Counted from the stretch's first letter, positions 27,405 to 36,757 are shown. The stretch is DNA of 64,000 nucleotides from Dictyoglomus turgidum DSM 6724 (GCF_000021645.1 NC_011661.1:1-64000); one strand, 5' to 3'. Program-made: numbers and translations. The notes: a model not told the origin generated them from the letters alone.

Positions 27405-28528
27405 TTTATAATAAAACCATTAGCAATGTGCATTAGAGAGGATATGGACATAGTCAAAGTATTGCTCAAAGCAAGATATACAGGAAGATCCTCCTTAGGA
27501 GAAATAGAGGTTATTAAAAATCCAGTGGTCAAAATATTAGATACAAAAGTTAGATTCAACAGAGCGAATCCAGAAAGCAGAAAGTAAATATCTTTAAATA
27601 TCAAAGCCAAAAATAATCCTAAAATGCCCAAAAGTATACCCAAAGATAGAACTTTTTTATATCCCAAAATCTTTGTTAATTCTCCAAGAATATAATTCCC
27701 TAAAATACTTACAATTATTGCTACCAAATTAAAAATTGTAACAAAATTATAACCCTTAAAACTTTTGGTAGCATAAACGATAAAATAGGGAAGAGAAGTC
27801 AAAGAAAGACCAAGAAAGATAAAGGAAAAAACAAGTCTTTTAAAATTCAAATCCCTTTTGAGAAAAGAAAAAGCTCTTAAGAGAAAGACACCTAAAGGAA
27901 GAGCTTCTTCCTGAGTTTCTTCTTCTGGTTCATCAATAATATAAAAAAGTACTGCATCAATAAAGAGGATTATCATTCCTGTGAAAAAGATAAGTACAAA
28001 ATTATAGGGAAAAGAAAATCTATTTAAATAAAAGTTCAATAGATAAGTTGTAAGAATAGCCACTAAGTTGCCTACTGCACTACCTCTTCCTATAATTTTT
28101 CCCCTTTCCCCATAAGGAAGTATCTTATTAATGATGCTGAAATAAAAGGGTCCGTAGGTTCCTACAAACATATTAAAAATTCCATAGAAAAGTAAAAACA
28201 TGTATATAGTAAAAGTATTTCCAAGGCTTTTAATTAAAAAGGGCAAAAAGAAAGAGAAAAGAAGAAAAGAAAGTCTTTGGATAAAAAGAAGTTTTGCAAA
28301 AACTTTAGTTTTTACTCTTAATTTTTGAACAAATCTTGCCACAAAAAGAGAAGGCAAAAAACTCCCTAAGGTGACAAGAAAATTAGCAAAACTTATATGA
28401 AAACTTGAAGCAGAAAGGGATAAGAGAAAATAAGGTATTACAGTATTTATATTCAAAAAAATCATACCGTTTATAAAAAGAGCAGGATCAATAAAAGCTA
28501 TAAATCTGTTCTTGTTAAACCTTTCCAA
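27308..28528 (-). CDS. MFS transporter
   Basis: The 406-residue protein has about twelve membrane segments with a charged central loop (about 190-215, EEETQEEAL), typical of the major facilitator superfamily. The substrate is not evident. The start is TTG 28528, supported by AAGGAGG eight bases upstream. The 3' end overlaps the DUF1667 gene by 97 bases in opposite orientation, so neither gene can have a normal terminator between them. Confidence 0.82.
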   Translation of the reverse strand: MERFNKNRFIAFIDPALFINGMIFLNINTVIPYFLLSLSASSFHISFANFLVTLGSFLPSLFVARFVQKLRVKTKVFAKLLFIQRLSFLLFSFFLPFLIKSLGNTFTIYMFLLFYGIFNMFVGTYGPFYFSIINKILPYGERGKIIGRGSAVGNLVAILTTYLLNFYLNRFSFPYNFVLIFFTGMIILFIDAVLFYIIDEPEEETQEEALPLGVFLLRAFSFLKRDLNFKRLVFSFIFLGLSLTSLPYFIVYATKSFKGYNFVTIFNLVAIIVSILGNYILGELTKILGYKKVLSLGILLGILGLFLALIFKDIYFLLSGFALLNLTFVSNILTTGFLITSISPKEDLPVYLALSNTLTMSISSLMHIANGFIINYVGFEALFLISLIFLVISLFSMERVVTTSTS

Positions 28529-28615
28529 AAGTAAACCTCCTTAATTTTTTTAGAAAAATTATATCATAACTCTTTAAAATGGTTTTTTATAGATAAAGTC
28601 AATTTAAATAAATAT

Positions 28616-28631
28616 CGGAAATATATTACCG
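28616..28631. promoter_or_regulatory. Near-perfect palindrome between MFS and glutamate synthase
   Basis: CGGAAATATATTACCG is symmetric at 14 of 16 positions. It lies about 90 bases upstream of the MFS start and 25 bases upstream of the glt -35, so it could be an operator for either. Confidence 0.4.
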
Positions 28632-28654
28632 TAAGCCTTTTTAAAAATTAATAA

Positions 28655-28683
28655 TTGACAAATTTACATATGTAAAATATAAT
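28655..28683 (+). promoter_or_regulatory. Consensus promoter of the glt locus with a central palindrome
   Basis: TTGACA (28655-28660), exactly 17 bases, then TATAAT (28678-28683) is a perfect consensus promoter. The spacer holds the perfect 14-bp palindrome TTTACATATGTAAA (28663-28676), a natural place for a repressor to bind. Confidence 0.85.
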
Positions 28684-28743
28684 TTTCTACCACACTCTTA
28701 AAACAACGGGGTTTGAGGGAAACAAAAGAAAGGAGGAAATCTC

Positions 28744-29841
28744 ATGCTTAGAGAAGGTGAAATAAGAATTCCATCTGCTTGTGGTTTAATAGGCTATATT
28801 AATAGAAAGTGGAAAACCTCCTCAGGAGATCATATTATTAGTGCCATGACCGTTATGAGAGAAAGGGGAAATGGCTTAGGAGCAGGTTTTGCAGGCTATG
28901 GAATATATCCCGATAGAAAGGACTATTATGCTTTTCATCTTTTCTATGAAAACATAAAGGCAAAAGAGGAAACCTCAGAATTCCTATACAAATATTTCGA
29001 TGTGGTTCGAGAAGAAAAAATCCCTACAAGGAAAGTAAAAACTATTAAAAATCCTCCCCTTACCTATAGATATTTTTTGAAACCAAAAGAAGAGTATTTA
29101 GAAGAAGAGGAAATTTCAGAAGAGGATTTCGTTGCAGAAAAGGTTATGGAGATAAATAGCAAAATTGACGGAGCATATGTTTTTTCAAGCGGAAAAAACA
29201 TGGGAGTATTTAAAGGAGTAGGATATCCTGAAGAGATAGGAGAATTTTACAGGTTAGAAGAATATAAAGGATATATCTGGACTGCTCATACTCGTTTTCC
29301 TACAAATACCCCTGGATGGTGGGGCGGAGCTCATCCTTTTGCTCTTTTAGACTGGAGTGTGGTTCATAATGGAGAAATTTCTTCCTACGGAGCAAATGTA
29401 AGATATATAGAGATGTTTGGATACAAATGTACCTTAAAGACTGATACAGAGGTTATCACATATATAGTAGATCTTTTAGTAAGAAAACACAAATTATCCT
29501 GGGATATCACTGCAAAGATTCTTTCCGCTCCCTTTTATAGTGTTATTGAAGGAATGGAAGAGGAAGAGAAAAATAAATTAAAAGCTTTAAGAGCTGTATA
29601 TCAAAGCTGTCTCCTTAATGGCCCTTTTGCCATTATTGTGGGATTTTCCAATGGAATAGTTGCCCTTAATGATCGTATTAAGTTAAGACCCTTAGTAGCA
29701 GCAGAAAAGGGAGAAACTTTGTATGTAGCCTCTGAAGAGGCTGCCGTAAAAGAAATATGTCAAAATCCTGATAGAGTCTGGATGCCTAAAGGAGGAGAAC
29801 CAGTAATAGGACTTCTTGAGGAAGTGGAGGTTTTAGTATGA
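28744..29841 (+). CDS. Glutamate synthase glutaminase domain (archaeal-type split)
   Basis: The 365-residue protein is a class II glutamine amidotransferase that would hydrolyse glutamine and feed ammonia to the synthase. The nucleophile is C13 in PSACGLIGY after a short propeptide. Other conserved stretches include WTAHTRFPTNTPG and DWSVVHNGEISSYG, the latter with the family HNGE motif. The length and separate gene fit the archaeal/Thermotoga split form, where glutaminase, FMN and GXGXG domains are distinct proteins. AAAGGAGG precedes the ATG. Its stop overlaps the next start as ATGA. This gene looks intact, though its partner is broken. Confidence 0.88.
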   Translation: MLREGEIRIPSACGLIGYINRKWKTSSGDHIISAMTVMRERGNGLGAGFAGYGIYPDRKDYYAFHLFYENIKAKEETSEFLYKYFDVVREEKIPTRKVKTIKNPPLTYRYFLKPKEEYLEEEEISEEDFVAEKVMEINSKIDGAYVFSSGKNMGVFKGVGYPEEIGEFYRLEEYKGYIWTAHTRFPTNTPGWWGGAHPFALLDWSVVHNGEISSYGANVRYIEMFGYKCTLKTDTEVITYIVDLLVRKHKLSWDITAKILSAPFYSVIEGMEEEEKNKLKALRAVYQSCLLNGPFAIIVGFSNGIVALNDRIKLRPLVAAEKGETLYVASEEAAVKEICQNPDRVWMPKGGEPVIGLLEEVEVLV

Positions 29842-31345
29842 AGAGTTTGTACGAAGCTGATTTTATTGTTATAAGGGATGAAACTAAATGTATAAGATGT
29901 AAAGTTTGAGTAAGACAATGCGCCAATGGAGTTCATGAATACGATGAGGAAGAAGATAGAATAATCTCGGATAATTCCAAATGCGTAGGTTGTCATAGAT
30001 GCGTAGCCTTATGTCCTACAAAAGCATTAACCATAATGAAGAATCCATTGGAGTTTAGGGAAAACTATCAATGGACTACAAGAGCTATAAAGGATATATA
30101 TAAACAGGCAGAAACAGGCGGAATTCTTCTTACTGGAATGGGAAACGATAAACCATACCCCATATATTGGGACAGACTTTTAATAAATGCAAGCCAAGTA
30201 ACAAATCCCTCTATCGATCCTTTAAGAGAGCCTATGGAAATGAAGACCTTTATTGGGAGGAAACCCGAAAAATTAGAATTTGATGAGAATGGAAGATTAT
30301 TAACTAAAATGCCTCCCCAATTAGAACTTGAAGTTCCTGTTATGTTTTCTGCCATGTCCTTTGGATCAATTAGTCTAAATGCTTGTGAATCCTTAGCAAG
30401 AGCAGCGGTAGAGGTAGGAACTTATTGGAACACTGGAGAGGGTGGTCTTCATAAAAAACTTTATCCTTATAAACATAGAGCTATAGTTCAATGTGCATCA
30501 GGAAGATTTGGGATGGATATTGACTATCTATATGCAGGAGCCGCTATTGAAATAAAAATCGGACAAGGAGCAAAACCTGGAATAGGAGGACACCTACCCG
30601 GGGAAAAGTAGGTGAAGAGGTATCTGCCACCAGGATGATACCTGTTGGAACTGACGCATTGTCTCCTGCACCTCATCATGATATCTATTCCATTGAAGAT
30701 TTAAGACAACTTATCTTTGCCTTAAAAGAAGCAGTAAATTATGAAAAACCTGTAGGAGTAAAGATTGCTGCAGTACACAACGTGGCAGCAATAGCTTCTG
30801 GAATCGTAAGAGCAGGAGCAGACTTTATAGTAATAGATGGTTTTAGAGGAGGAACCGGTGCAGCTCCTACAAGAATCCGAGACAATGTAGGCATTCCCAT
30901 AGAACTCGCCTTAGCCTCGGTAGATTCCCGCTTAAGGGAAGAGGGAATAAGGAATCAAGTATCCATTATAGCAGCAGGTTCTATAAGAAATAGCGCTGAT
31001 GTAATTAAGGCTATAGCCTTAGGAGCTGATGCGTTATACATAGCCACAGCAGCTCTTATTTCCTTAGGTTGTCATCTTTGTCAAAACTGCCATACAGGAA
31101 AATGTAATTGGGGTATTGCCACCCAAGACTCCAATTTAGTAAAGAGACTAAATCCAGAAATAGGAGCAAGAAGAGCAGCAAATCTTTTAAAAGCATGGGC
31201 TCATGAGATAAAGGAGATGTTGGGAGGTATGGGAATTAATGCTATAGAAAGTTTAAGAGGCAACAGATTAATGCTCAGAGGAGTGGGTTTAACTGAAAAA
31301 GAGCTTTCTATTCTAGGAGTAAAACATGCCGGGGAGGGTATGTAA
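29838..31345 (+). pseudogene. Glutamate synthase ferredoxin-FMN domain gene, two lesions
   Basis: The reconstructed product is a ferredoxin-like N-terminus (two 4Fe-4S motifs) fused to the FMN-binding glutamate synthase domain, about 500 residues. The first lesion is TGA at 29907-29909, exactly where the third Cys of CIRC-KV-(C)-VRQC should be. The second is a one-base loss in the AAAA run at 30604-30607, which gives TAG at 30609. Restoring one A gives PGEKVGEEVSATRMIPVGTDA and rejoins the frame. The second cluster (CVGCHRCVALCP) and the synthase [3Fe-4S] region (CHLCQNCHTGKC) are intact. TGA as selenocysteine cannot be ruled out but is unlikely given the other lesions. Confidence 0.85.
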
Positions 31346-31564
31346 ATGATAAGTAAAACTAAGAAAAGAATATATCCTAAAGAAGAAGTATGTATTGGGT
31401 GTCATCTATGTGAAATATACTGTGTCCTTGCCCATTCCGGGACTCGGGATCTAATTAAGGCTTTTAAAAAGAAAGACAGACCTTCTCCCAGGGTTATTGT
31501 AGAAGAAAAAGAGGGATTTTATATAACCTTTGCACTGCAATGTCGTCATTGTGATGATCCTTAA
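31346..31564 (+). pseudogene. Truncated ferredoxin of the glt locus
   Basis: The 72-residue remnant starts like the 4Fe-4S proteins of split glutamate synthase clusters (EEVCIGCHLCEIYC ... LQCRHCDDP). It stops at TAA 31562-31564 exactly where the family would continue with its next cysteine motifs. The downstream sequence belongs to a different gene, so the 3' part has been lost by deletion. The start codon and reading frame are normal. Confidence 0.75.
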
Positions 31565-31786
31565 AGGTTGGAGAGAAATAGAAAAGTATATAGGAAGGTA
31601 TATTTAAGAGACGGAAGAATTTTAGGATTTATGTTTATAAACTCCTTTGATAGAACAGGAATGATCGTAGACCTAATGAAAAATAAAGTAGATGTTTCAG
31701 AATTTAAAGAAAGACTCCTTTGGGATAATTTTGGATTTTTAGATTTCCCAAAGGAAATGAGGAGGGAGAAAATATGGAGGGTATAG
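31565..31786 (+). pseudogene. Remnant C-terminus of an FAD/NAD oxidoreductase
   Basis: About 70 residues remain (VYLRDGRILGFMFINSFDRTGMIVDLMKNK in two overlapping halves, then FKERLLWDNFGFLDFP). They resemble the C-terminal domain of the NAD(P)/FAD oxidoreductase that usually accompanies the split glutamate synthase. The FAD and NAD domains are missing. The fragment joins directly to the truncated ferredoxin, consistent with one deletion of roughly 1-1.5 kb (size inferred from family lengths). It has no plausible start of its own. Confidence 0.7.
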
Positions 31787-32547
31787 AAATGAAAATAATA
31801 GAAGATGCCATAACTATAAATGGGAAGGGCTTACACTATAAAGATCTCAATGAAAAGATAGAAGAGAAGTTAAAAGAGGGATATAGAAAAATAAAACTCA
31901 TTAATATAAATGGACAAAGATATATTGGGGCAGGACTTACTTTCCCAGAAAGAGAAATAGAGATATATGGAACTCCCGGAAATGATTTAGGAGTTTTTAT
32001 GAATGGACTTAAAATAAAAGTATACGGAAATAGCCAAGATGGTGTTGGAAATACTATGAATGATGGAGAGATAGTAATCTACGGATCTGCTGGGGATATT
32101 ATGGGTTATGGAATGAGAGGGGGGAAGATATTTGTAAAGGGAGATGTAGGATATAGGGTAGGAATCCATATGAAGGAATACAAGGATAAAATTCCTGTGA
32201 TTGTTATTGGAGGAACTGCTGGAGATTTCTTAGGAGAATATATGGCAGGTGGAAGGGTTATTGTATTAGGACTAAATACAGAAAAGGAAGAAAATCTTTG
32301 CGGATATTTTTGTAGCACAGGAATTCATGGAGGACTAATTTATTTTAGGGGAATAATTCCTGAATACAAGTTAGGAAAAGAAGGGAAAATAGTAGAAATA
32401 GAAGAGGAGGACAAAAAATTCATAGAAGAACATGTTAAAAAATTTTCTGAATATTTCGAAGTAGATTTTGACTTTATAATGGAAAAACCTTTTGTAAAAG
32501 TTATCCCATATAATAAGAGACCTTATGGAAAACTTTATGCATATTAA
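31774..32547 (+). CDS. Glutamate synthase GXGXG-domain protein
   Basis: The 257-residue protein is the separate third domain of archaeal-type glutamate synthase, a right-handed beta-helix with repeated G-x-x-G-x-x-x-x-G turns (GNDLGVFMNG, GNSQDGVGNTMNDG, GSAGDIMGYGMRGG). It has a structural role in positioning the ammonia channel. It is full length. ATG 31774 has GGAGG eight bases upstream; an ATG at 31789 also has a good ribosome site. It overlaps the end of the oxidoreductase remnant. Whether it is still useful without a working FMN subunit is doubtful. Confidence 0.83.
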   Translation: MEGIEMKIIEDAITINGKGLHYKDLNEKIEEKLKEGYRKIKLININGQRYIGAGLTFPEREIEIYGTPGNDLGVFMNGLKIKVYGNSQDGVGNTMNDGEIVIYGSAGDIMGYGMRGGKIFVKGDVGYRVGIHMKEYKDKIPVIVIGGTAGDFLGEYMAGGRVIVLGLNTEKEENLCGYFCSTGIHGGLIYFRGIIPEYKLGKEGKIVEIEEEDKKFIEEHVKKFSEYFEVDFDFIMEKPFVKVIPYNKRPYGKLYAY

Positions 32548-32569
32548 TATACTCTTGAACGAAGGAGGG

Positions 32570-32598
32570 TTGACAAAAAACTTATTACCTATTATCCT
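32570..32598 (+). promoter_or_regulatory. cysK promoter
   Basis: TTGACA at 32570-32575 is followed after 17 bases by TATCCT (32593-32598), about 32 bases before the cysK ATG. Confidence 0.6.
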
Positions 32599-32630
32599 CT
32601 ACCTAAAAGGTATAAAATGGGAGGATAGAA

Positions 32631-33566
32631 ATGAGAGTAGCAAACAGTGTGATAGAACTTATAGGAAATACTCCTCTTGTAAAGTTAAACAAAATTACGG
32701 AAGGCTGTTTTGCAGAAGTATTAGCAAAACTTGAATCTTTTAACCCAGGAGGAAGTGTGAAAGATAGAATTGCTCTCTCTATGATTGAAGAAGCAGAAAA
32801 GATGGGAAAATTAAATAAAGATAAGATAATAATTGAACCCACCTCAGGAAATACAGGTATAGGGCTTGCCATGATAGGTGCTATAAAAGGATACAAAGTA
32901 ATTTTAGTAATGCCAGAAAGCATGAGCATGGAAAGGAGAGCCCTTCTTCGCGCCTTTGGTGCAGAGCTCATACTTACCCCAAAAGAAGAAGGCATGAAAG
33001 GAGCAATAAAAAAAGTTGAAGAAATAATTAGTTTAGACCCAGATAAGTATTTTGTACCTATGCAATTTGAAAATTCCGCCAACCCTCTAATTCATAAAAA
33101 AACTACGGCAGAAGAAATATGGCAAGATACCGAAGGAAAAGTAGACATTGTGGTGTGTGGAGTAGGTACTGGAGGAACTATAACAGGAATAGGGGAAGTT
33201 TTAAAACAAAGAAAAAAAGAAATAAAAATTGTTGCAGTGGAGCCTGAAAAATCTGCAGTCCTCTCAGGAAAAACTCCATCTCCCCACAAAATTCAAGGAA
33301 TTGGAGCTGGATTCATTCCAAAAGTTCTAAATACTAGTATCATTGATGAGATAGTTACAGTTAGTGAAGAGGATGCAATGAATACCGCTAAAAAACTTAT
33401 GAAAGAAGAAGGAATACTTTGTGGAATATCCTCAGGAGCAGCATGCTTTGCAGCTTTAAAAGTAGCAAAAAGGGAAGAAAACAAAGGAAAAACTGTTGTT
33501 GTAATTCTTCCAGATACGGGAGAAAGATATATTTCTACAGAACTTTTCGACGAATATAGATATTAA
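32631..33566 (+). CDS. cysK: Cysteine synthase (O-acetylserine sulfhydrylase)
   Basis: This PLP enzyme makes cysteine from O-acetylserine and sulfide. The 311-residue protein has the PLP lysine in NPGGSVKDR, the substrate loop [12 protein letters not shown] and the phosphate-binding loop [16 protein letters not shown] precedes the ATG. A CysK/CysM or cystathionine beta-synthase-like activity cannot be excluded from sequence alone. The gene is preceded by its own promoter. Its stop overlaps the end of the convergent uridine-kinase-like gene by four bases. Confidence 0.93.
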   Translation: MRVANSVIELIGNTPLVKLNKITEGCFAEVLAKLESFNPGGSVKDRIALSMIEEAEKMGKLNKDKIIIEPTSGNTGIGLAMIGAIKGYKVILVMPESMSMERRALLRAFGAELILTPKEEGMKGAIKKVEEIISLDPDKYFVPMQFENSANPLIHKKTTAEEIWQDTEGKVDIVVCGVGTGGTITGIGEVLKQRKKEIKIVAVEPEKSAVLSGKTPSPHKIQGIGAGFIPKVLNTSIIDEIVTVSEEDAMNTAKKLMKEEGILCGISSGAACFAALKVAKREENKGKTVVVILPDTGERYISTELFDEYRY

Positions 33567-35230
33567 TAAGTAAAAGAACTTCCTCCTATAAATTCCCTCA
33601 GTATGGAAGTCATAGGAACCTCAGTGGGAGACAAAGGTAAAAAGTGGGAAAGAATATCAAGAATCCTTTTTGCTTCAGGATATTCAGGATAATATGGGGG
33701 AATTGCTTTCAGCATTGGTTCCGCAAAGGTCTTAAGAATAGGAAACTCGTAAACTAAAGCGGAATTAAACATAACATCTGCCCTCTCTTGGGTTGGAAAT
33801 ATATAAAGATCCTCTGCCCTTCTCACCGAGGGCCATTGCCTTATAGAATCTATAACCCCATAGCCTCTAAAAATGCTATCTCTTACCATTCTCCTTATTA
33901 ATCTTGAATCAGTGGTAGGGACCCTATTTTGATTATCTATATTTAAATGAGTTAGCGCACTCACAAAAACATGATATTTCATATATCCAGGAACCAGATT
34001 AGTCATATCAGGATTTAATGCATGAATCCCTTCCATAACAATAATACTCCTATCTTCAAGTTTTACAAACCTTCCTGACTTTTCTCTTCTCTTTTTTTGA
34101 AAGTTATACTTAGGAAGCTCCACTTCTCCGCCATTCATAATAGTATTTAAATGTTCATTTAAAAGAGCAATATCTACAGCATTAGGATTATCAAAGTCAT
34201 AATTCCCAAACTCATCTCTGGAAATACGCTCAGGAGGTAAGAAGTAGTCATCCATCTCAATAACAATAGGCTTTAAACCATTTACTTTAAGCTGAATCTG
34301 AAGTCTCTTACTAAAAGTAGTCTTACCTGCAGAGGATGGACCAGCAATCAATACAAGCTTCAAATCAGGAAGTTTTGAACAGATTTCGTCAGCTATTTGA
34401 GCTATTTTCTTTTCGTGAAGAGCCTCTGCAACCTTTATCACCTCAGAGATTTCACCCTTTTCAATAGCCTCATTAAGAGAAGATACATCTACGAGTCCTA
34501 AGATCTCAAGCCAGTTTTTATATTCATAAAAGGCTTGAAAGAGTTTTACTATCTCTCTAAACTCACTTAATTTCTGAATATCTTTATCATCAGGAAGGAT
34601 TAATATAAAACCTGGTTGATAAAGTTTTAAGTCAAAGGTTTTTAAAAAGGAGGTTGAGGGAACAAGAGGCAAAAAGGAATATTCATAGTGATCATCAATA
34701 TAATAGAGAGGAATCTCCTTAAAAGGTATGTATTTAATTAATCTAATTTTATCCTCTTCATTTCTTTCTTCAAATATCTTTAATGCTTCCTCTTTACTTA
34801 CCAACTTCTTCTGTATAGGTATATTCTGCTCCACAATTTCCATCATTCTTTCCTTTATTCTCTCTATATCTTCCGCCTTTGGTGCATAATTTCTAAATCT
34901 ACCATATAGACTTTTGTGATAGGAGTGCTCTACTAAAACTCTCTGATCTGGCATCACAAGAGAAACAGCAAAGTTAAGAAGAAATATATAACTCCTTTCC
35001 AATATTCTCCTTCCAATATTAGACCTACTTCCAATAATATCAAGTTTTGTATCGTCCTCCACTATATAATTTAAAGTTTCAATATTCCCATCTACTTTTA
35101 CTGCCACAGGAATTTCCCCGGGATTTAAAAGTTTATCCACAATTTCAGAATAGGCATTTAATACTTCTATCAGAGACTTTGGTTTTTCTATTTCTGTTCT
35201 TATGGCACCTCTAAACTCAATATTTATCAT
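33563..35230 (-). CDS. TGS/SAD - uridine kinase fusion protein
   Basis: The 555-residue protein combines an N-terminal region like that of threonyl-tRNA synthetase (a TGS-like ubiquitin fold, about 1-60, then an editing-domain-like stretch with [18 protein letters not shown]) with a C-terminal uridine kinase/phosphoribulokinase domain. The P-loop is [12 protein letters not shown] near residue 290, and VIEMDDYF and [11 protein letters not shown] follow. This architecture is known from Thermotoga and Clostridia and is usually annotated as a nucleoside kinase. Phosphorylation of uridine or another nucleoside is the likely reaction. GGAGGG precedes the ATG. Confidence 0.85.
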   Translation of the reverse strand: MINIEFRGAIRTEIEKPKSLIEVLNAYSEIVDKLLNPGEIPVAVKVDGNIETLNYIVEDDTKLDIIGSRSNIGRRILERSYIFLLNFAVSLVMPDQRVLVEHSYHKSLYGRFRNYAPKAEDIERIKERMMEIVEQNIPIQKKLVSKEEALKIFEERNEEDKIRLIKYIPFKEIPLYYIDDHYEYSFLPLVPSTSFLKTFDLKLYQPGFILILPDDKDIQKLSEFREIVKLFQAFYEYKNWLEILGLVDVSSLNEAIEKGEISEVIKVAEALHEKKIAQIADEICSKLPDLKLVLIAGPSSAGKTTFSKRLQIQLKVNGLKPIVIEMDDYFLPPERISRDEFGNYDFDNPNAVDIALLNEHLNTIMNGGEVELPKYNFQKKRREKSGRFVKLEDRSIIVMEGIHALNPDMTNLVPGYMKYHVFVSALTHLNIDNQNRVPTTDSRLIRRMVRDSIFRGYGVIDSIRQWPSVRRAEDLYIFPTQERADVMFNSALVYEFPILKTFAEPMLKAIPPYYPEYPEAKRILDILSHFLPLSPTEVPMTSILREFIGGSSFTY

Positions 35231-35253
35231 TTTTGAAGCCCTCCAAATTGCGT

Positions 35254-35282
35254 TTGTGAATATTTGATTTTAATTTTATAAT
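35254..35282 (+). promoter_or_regulatory. Promoter of the two-domain secreted protein
   Basis: TTGTGA (35254-35259), 17 bases, then TATAAT (35277-35282), about 36 bases before the ATG. Confidence 0.6.
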
Positions 35283-35318
35283 AAGTTATCATTAATTTAA
35301 AGAAAGGAGTTGAAAATT

Positions 35319-36158
35319 ATGAAAAAACTCTTAATTCTCCTAATTTCTCTAATTGTAATACTTAGCCTTTCTTATGCCAAAAGTTCAGAACTCAAACTAA
35401 TAGGAATAGCAATAGCAGAAAACATTGGGGAAGATGAGTATGGATTAACTACTATTGACGGATTATTTAGCATAATACACTTTGAGGATCTTCCTGCCAC
35501 TGACACTTTCCCTGTATATTCAAGATGGATGGGATATGGAAAACATCATATTGAAATAAGTATAGTAACACCCACAAAAGACAAAGTTTTGGCATCTACT
35601 GAAGACAATTTTGAACTTAAAAATAACAATGAAGTAATATATTCCTTTGGATATCTAAAAGATGTAGCTTTTGAAGATTCTGGTGTTTACTGGATACAAG
35701 CAAGGGCGAACGGAAAGGTTATAAAAGAAATACCAGTTTTCATCTTAAAAGGAGAGGAAGATTTAAATCCTGAGGATTTTGATGCAAATCCTATTCCTAT
35801 TTTTTCACTACCTTGTATAGAAGTTTATGAAAATGATCATGGGCTAACCTCTCTTTCTGGAGTTTTTGAGTACTACACTACTTCTGAACTTCCTTTTGAG
35901 GATACTTTTATCATCGCCAACGGATTTTTATCAGGTGAGGGTAATTTTACTCAAAGATTTGAGATCCTTTCTCCAAGTGGCAAATTAATATACTCCTCAG
36001 AGCCTCAAGAGTTTGAAACCAACATAGGCTCCATAGTTACAGTAACAGATAATGTGGAAAAATTAAAATTTGAAGAAGAAGGAGATTATATAGTAAAAGT
36101 TTATCTTAATGATAAAGAAGTTTTGTCCCACGTCATAAAAGTTGTTTTAGAAAAATAA
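35319..36158 (+). CDS. Secreted protein with two tandem related domains
   Basis: The 279-residue protein has a signal peptide (MKKLLILLISLIVILSLSYA). The mature part is an internal duplication of about 115 residues. Each half has a GLT(T/S)(I/L)xG-F stretch followed by LPxxDTF, then an acidic, beta-rich segment ending in an immunoglobulin-like G-x-Y-x-(I/V) strand (EDSGVYWIQARANGK and EEEGDYIVKVYLNDK). It resembles DUF6941-type proteins; I am not certain of the family. Envelope or extracellular location is likely, function unknown. ATG 35319 is preferred to a TTG at 35310 because AAAGGAG fits it and the signal peptide then starts with MKK. Confidence 0.75.
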   Translation: MKKLLILLISLIVILSLSYAKSSELKLIGIAIAENIGEDEYGLTTIDGLFSIIHFEDLPATDTFPVYSRWMGYGKHHIEISIVTPTKDKVLASTEDNFELKNNNEVIYSFGYLKDVAFEDSGVYWIQARANGKVIKEIPVFILKGEEDLNPEDFDANPIPIFSLPCIEVYENDHGLTSLSGVFEYYTTSELPFEDTFIIANGFLSGEGNFTQRFEILSPSGKLIYSSEPQEFETNIGSIVTVTDNVEKLKFEEEGDYIVKVYLNDKEVLSHVIKVVLEK

Positions 36159-36176
36159 ATTAAAGATTTAACAAAT

Positions 36177-36213
36177 AGAGGAGCAAGGGGCAACTTTCCC
36201 CTTACTCCTCTAT
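36177..36213. terminator. Bidirectional terminator
   Basis: GAGGAGCAAGGGG and CCCCTTACTCCTC form a 13-bp stem with one mismatch. On the plus strand TATTTTT follows; on the minus strand CTATTTGTT. It serves the secreted-protein gene and the convergent groES, whose last codons it overlaps. Confidence 0.8.
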
Positions 36214-36471
36214 TTTTGCTAAAATATCTGCCTTACTTAGAATTAAATAGTCTTCTCCATCTATTTTTATCTCTGTTCCAGAATATTTTGCAAAAATTAT
36301 CTTATCACCCTTTTTTACTTTAATAGTCTCATCATCACCCACTTCTATTACCTCTGCAATTTGAGGTTTCTCCTTTGCTACATCAGGGAGAATTATACCC
36401 GATGGGGTTTTTTCTTCCTCCTTAACAATCTTAACAAGAACTCTATCCTCTAATGGCAAAACTTTTTTCAT
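36202..36471 (-). CDS. groES: GroES (Hsp10) co-chaperonin
   Basis: GroES caps the GroEL folding chamber. The 89-residue protein has the family start LPLEDRVLVK, the mobile loop EEKTPSGIILPD and the C-terminal GEDYLILSKADILA. groEL is not adjacent on either side, which is unusual. Instead groES follows a glutaredoxin gene by 23 bases. No CIRCE is visible upstream. GGGAGGTG precedes the ATG. Confidence 0.95.
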   Translation of the reverse strand: MKKVLPLEDRVLVKIVKEEEKTPSGIILPDVAKEKPQIAEVIEVGDDETIKVKKGDKIIFAKYSGTEIKIDGEDYLILSKADILAKIEE

Positions 36472-36494
36472 AACTTTTCACCTCCCAATTTAAA

Positions 36495-36740
36495 TTATCT
36501 TAAACCTAACAAACGATCAATCTTATTCCTATCAAAACCTATTACAATATGCCCATTTATATCAATAACAGGAACTCCCATTTGCCCTGACTTCCTCACC
36601 ATTTCTTCTGCTGCTTTTCTATCCTTAGATACGTCTACATCGTAAAATCTTATACCCCTTTCCCTAAAATATCTTTTTGCTGCATTACACCAAGGACAAC
36701 TTGGAGTAGAGTATACAATAATCCTTAAGTTGCTACTCAT
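36495..36740 (-). CDS. Glutaredoxin-like thiol oxidoreductase
   Basis: The 81-residue protein has a thioredoxin fold with CPWC (C15, C18), the cis-Pro motif GVPVIDINGHIVIGFD, and a length typical of NrdH/YruB-type glutaredoxins. It probably reduces disulfides or supports ribonucleotide reductase. ATG 36740 is chosen because AGGAGGTG sits just upstream; a longer frame to 36806 would cross the promoter. It is first in an apparent operon with groES, under a promoter with a long palindrome. Confidence 0.9.
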   Translation of the reverse strand: MSSNLRIIVYSTPSCPWCNAAKRYFRERGIRFYDVDVSKDRKAAEEMVRKSGQMGVPVIDINGHIVIGFDRNKIDRLLGLR

Positions 36741-36757
36741 ATTTTCACCTCCTTTTC

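Noticed and set aside
28616-28631. CGG...CCG palindrome as a confirmed operator
   Set aside because: It is short and AT-rich in the centre; listed only as a low-confidence site.
29907-29980. Selenocysteine insertion signal after the TGA
   Set aside because: No convincing stem-loop directly follows, and two further lesions in the locus favour decay.
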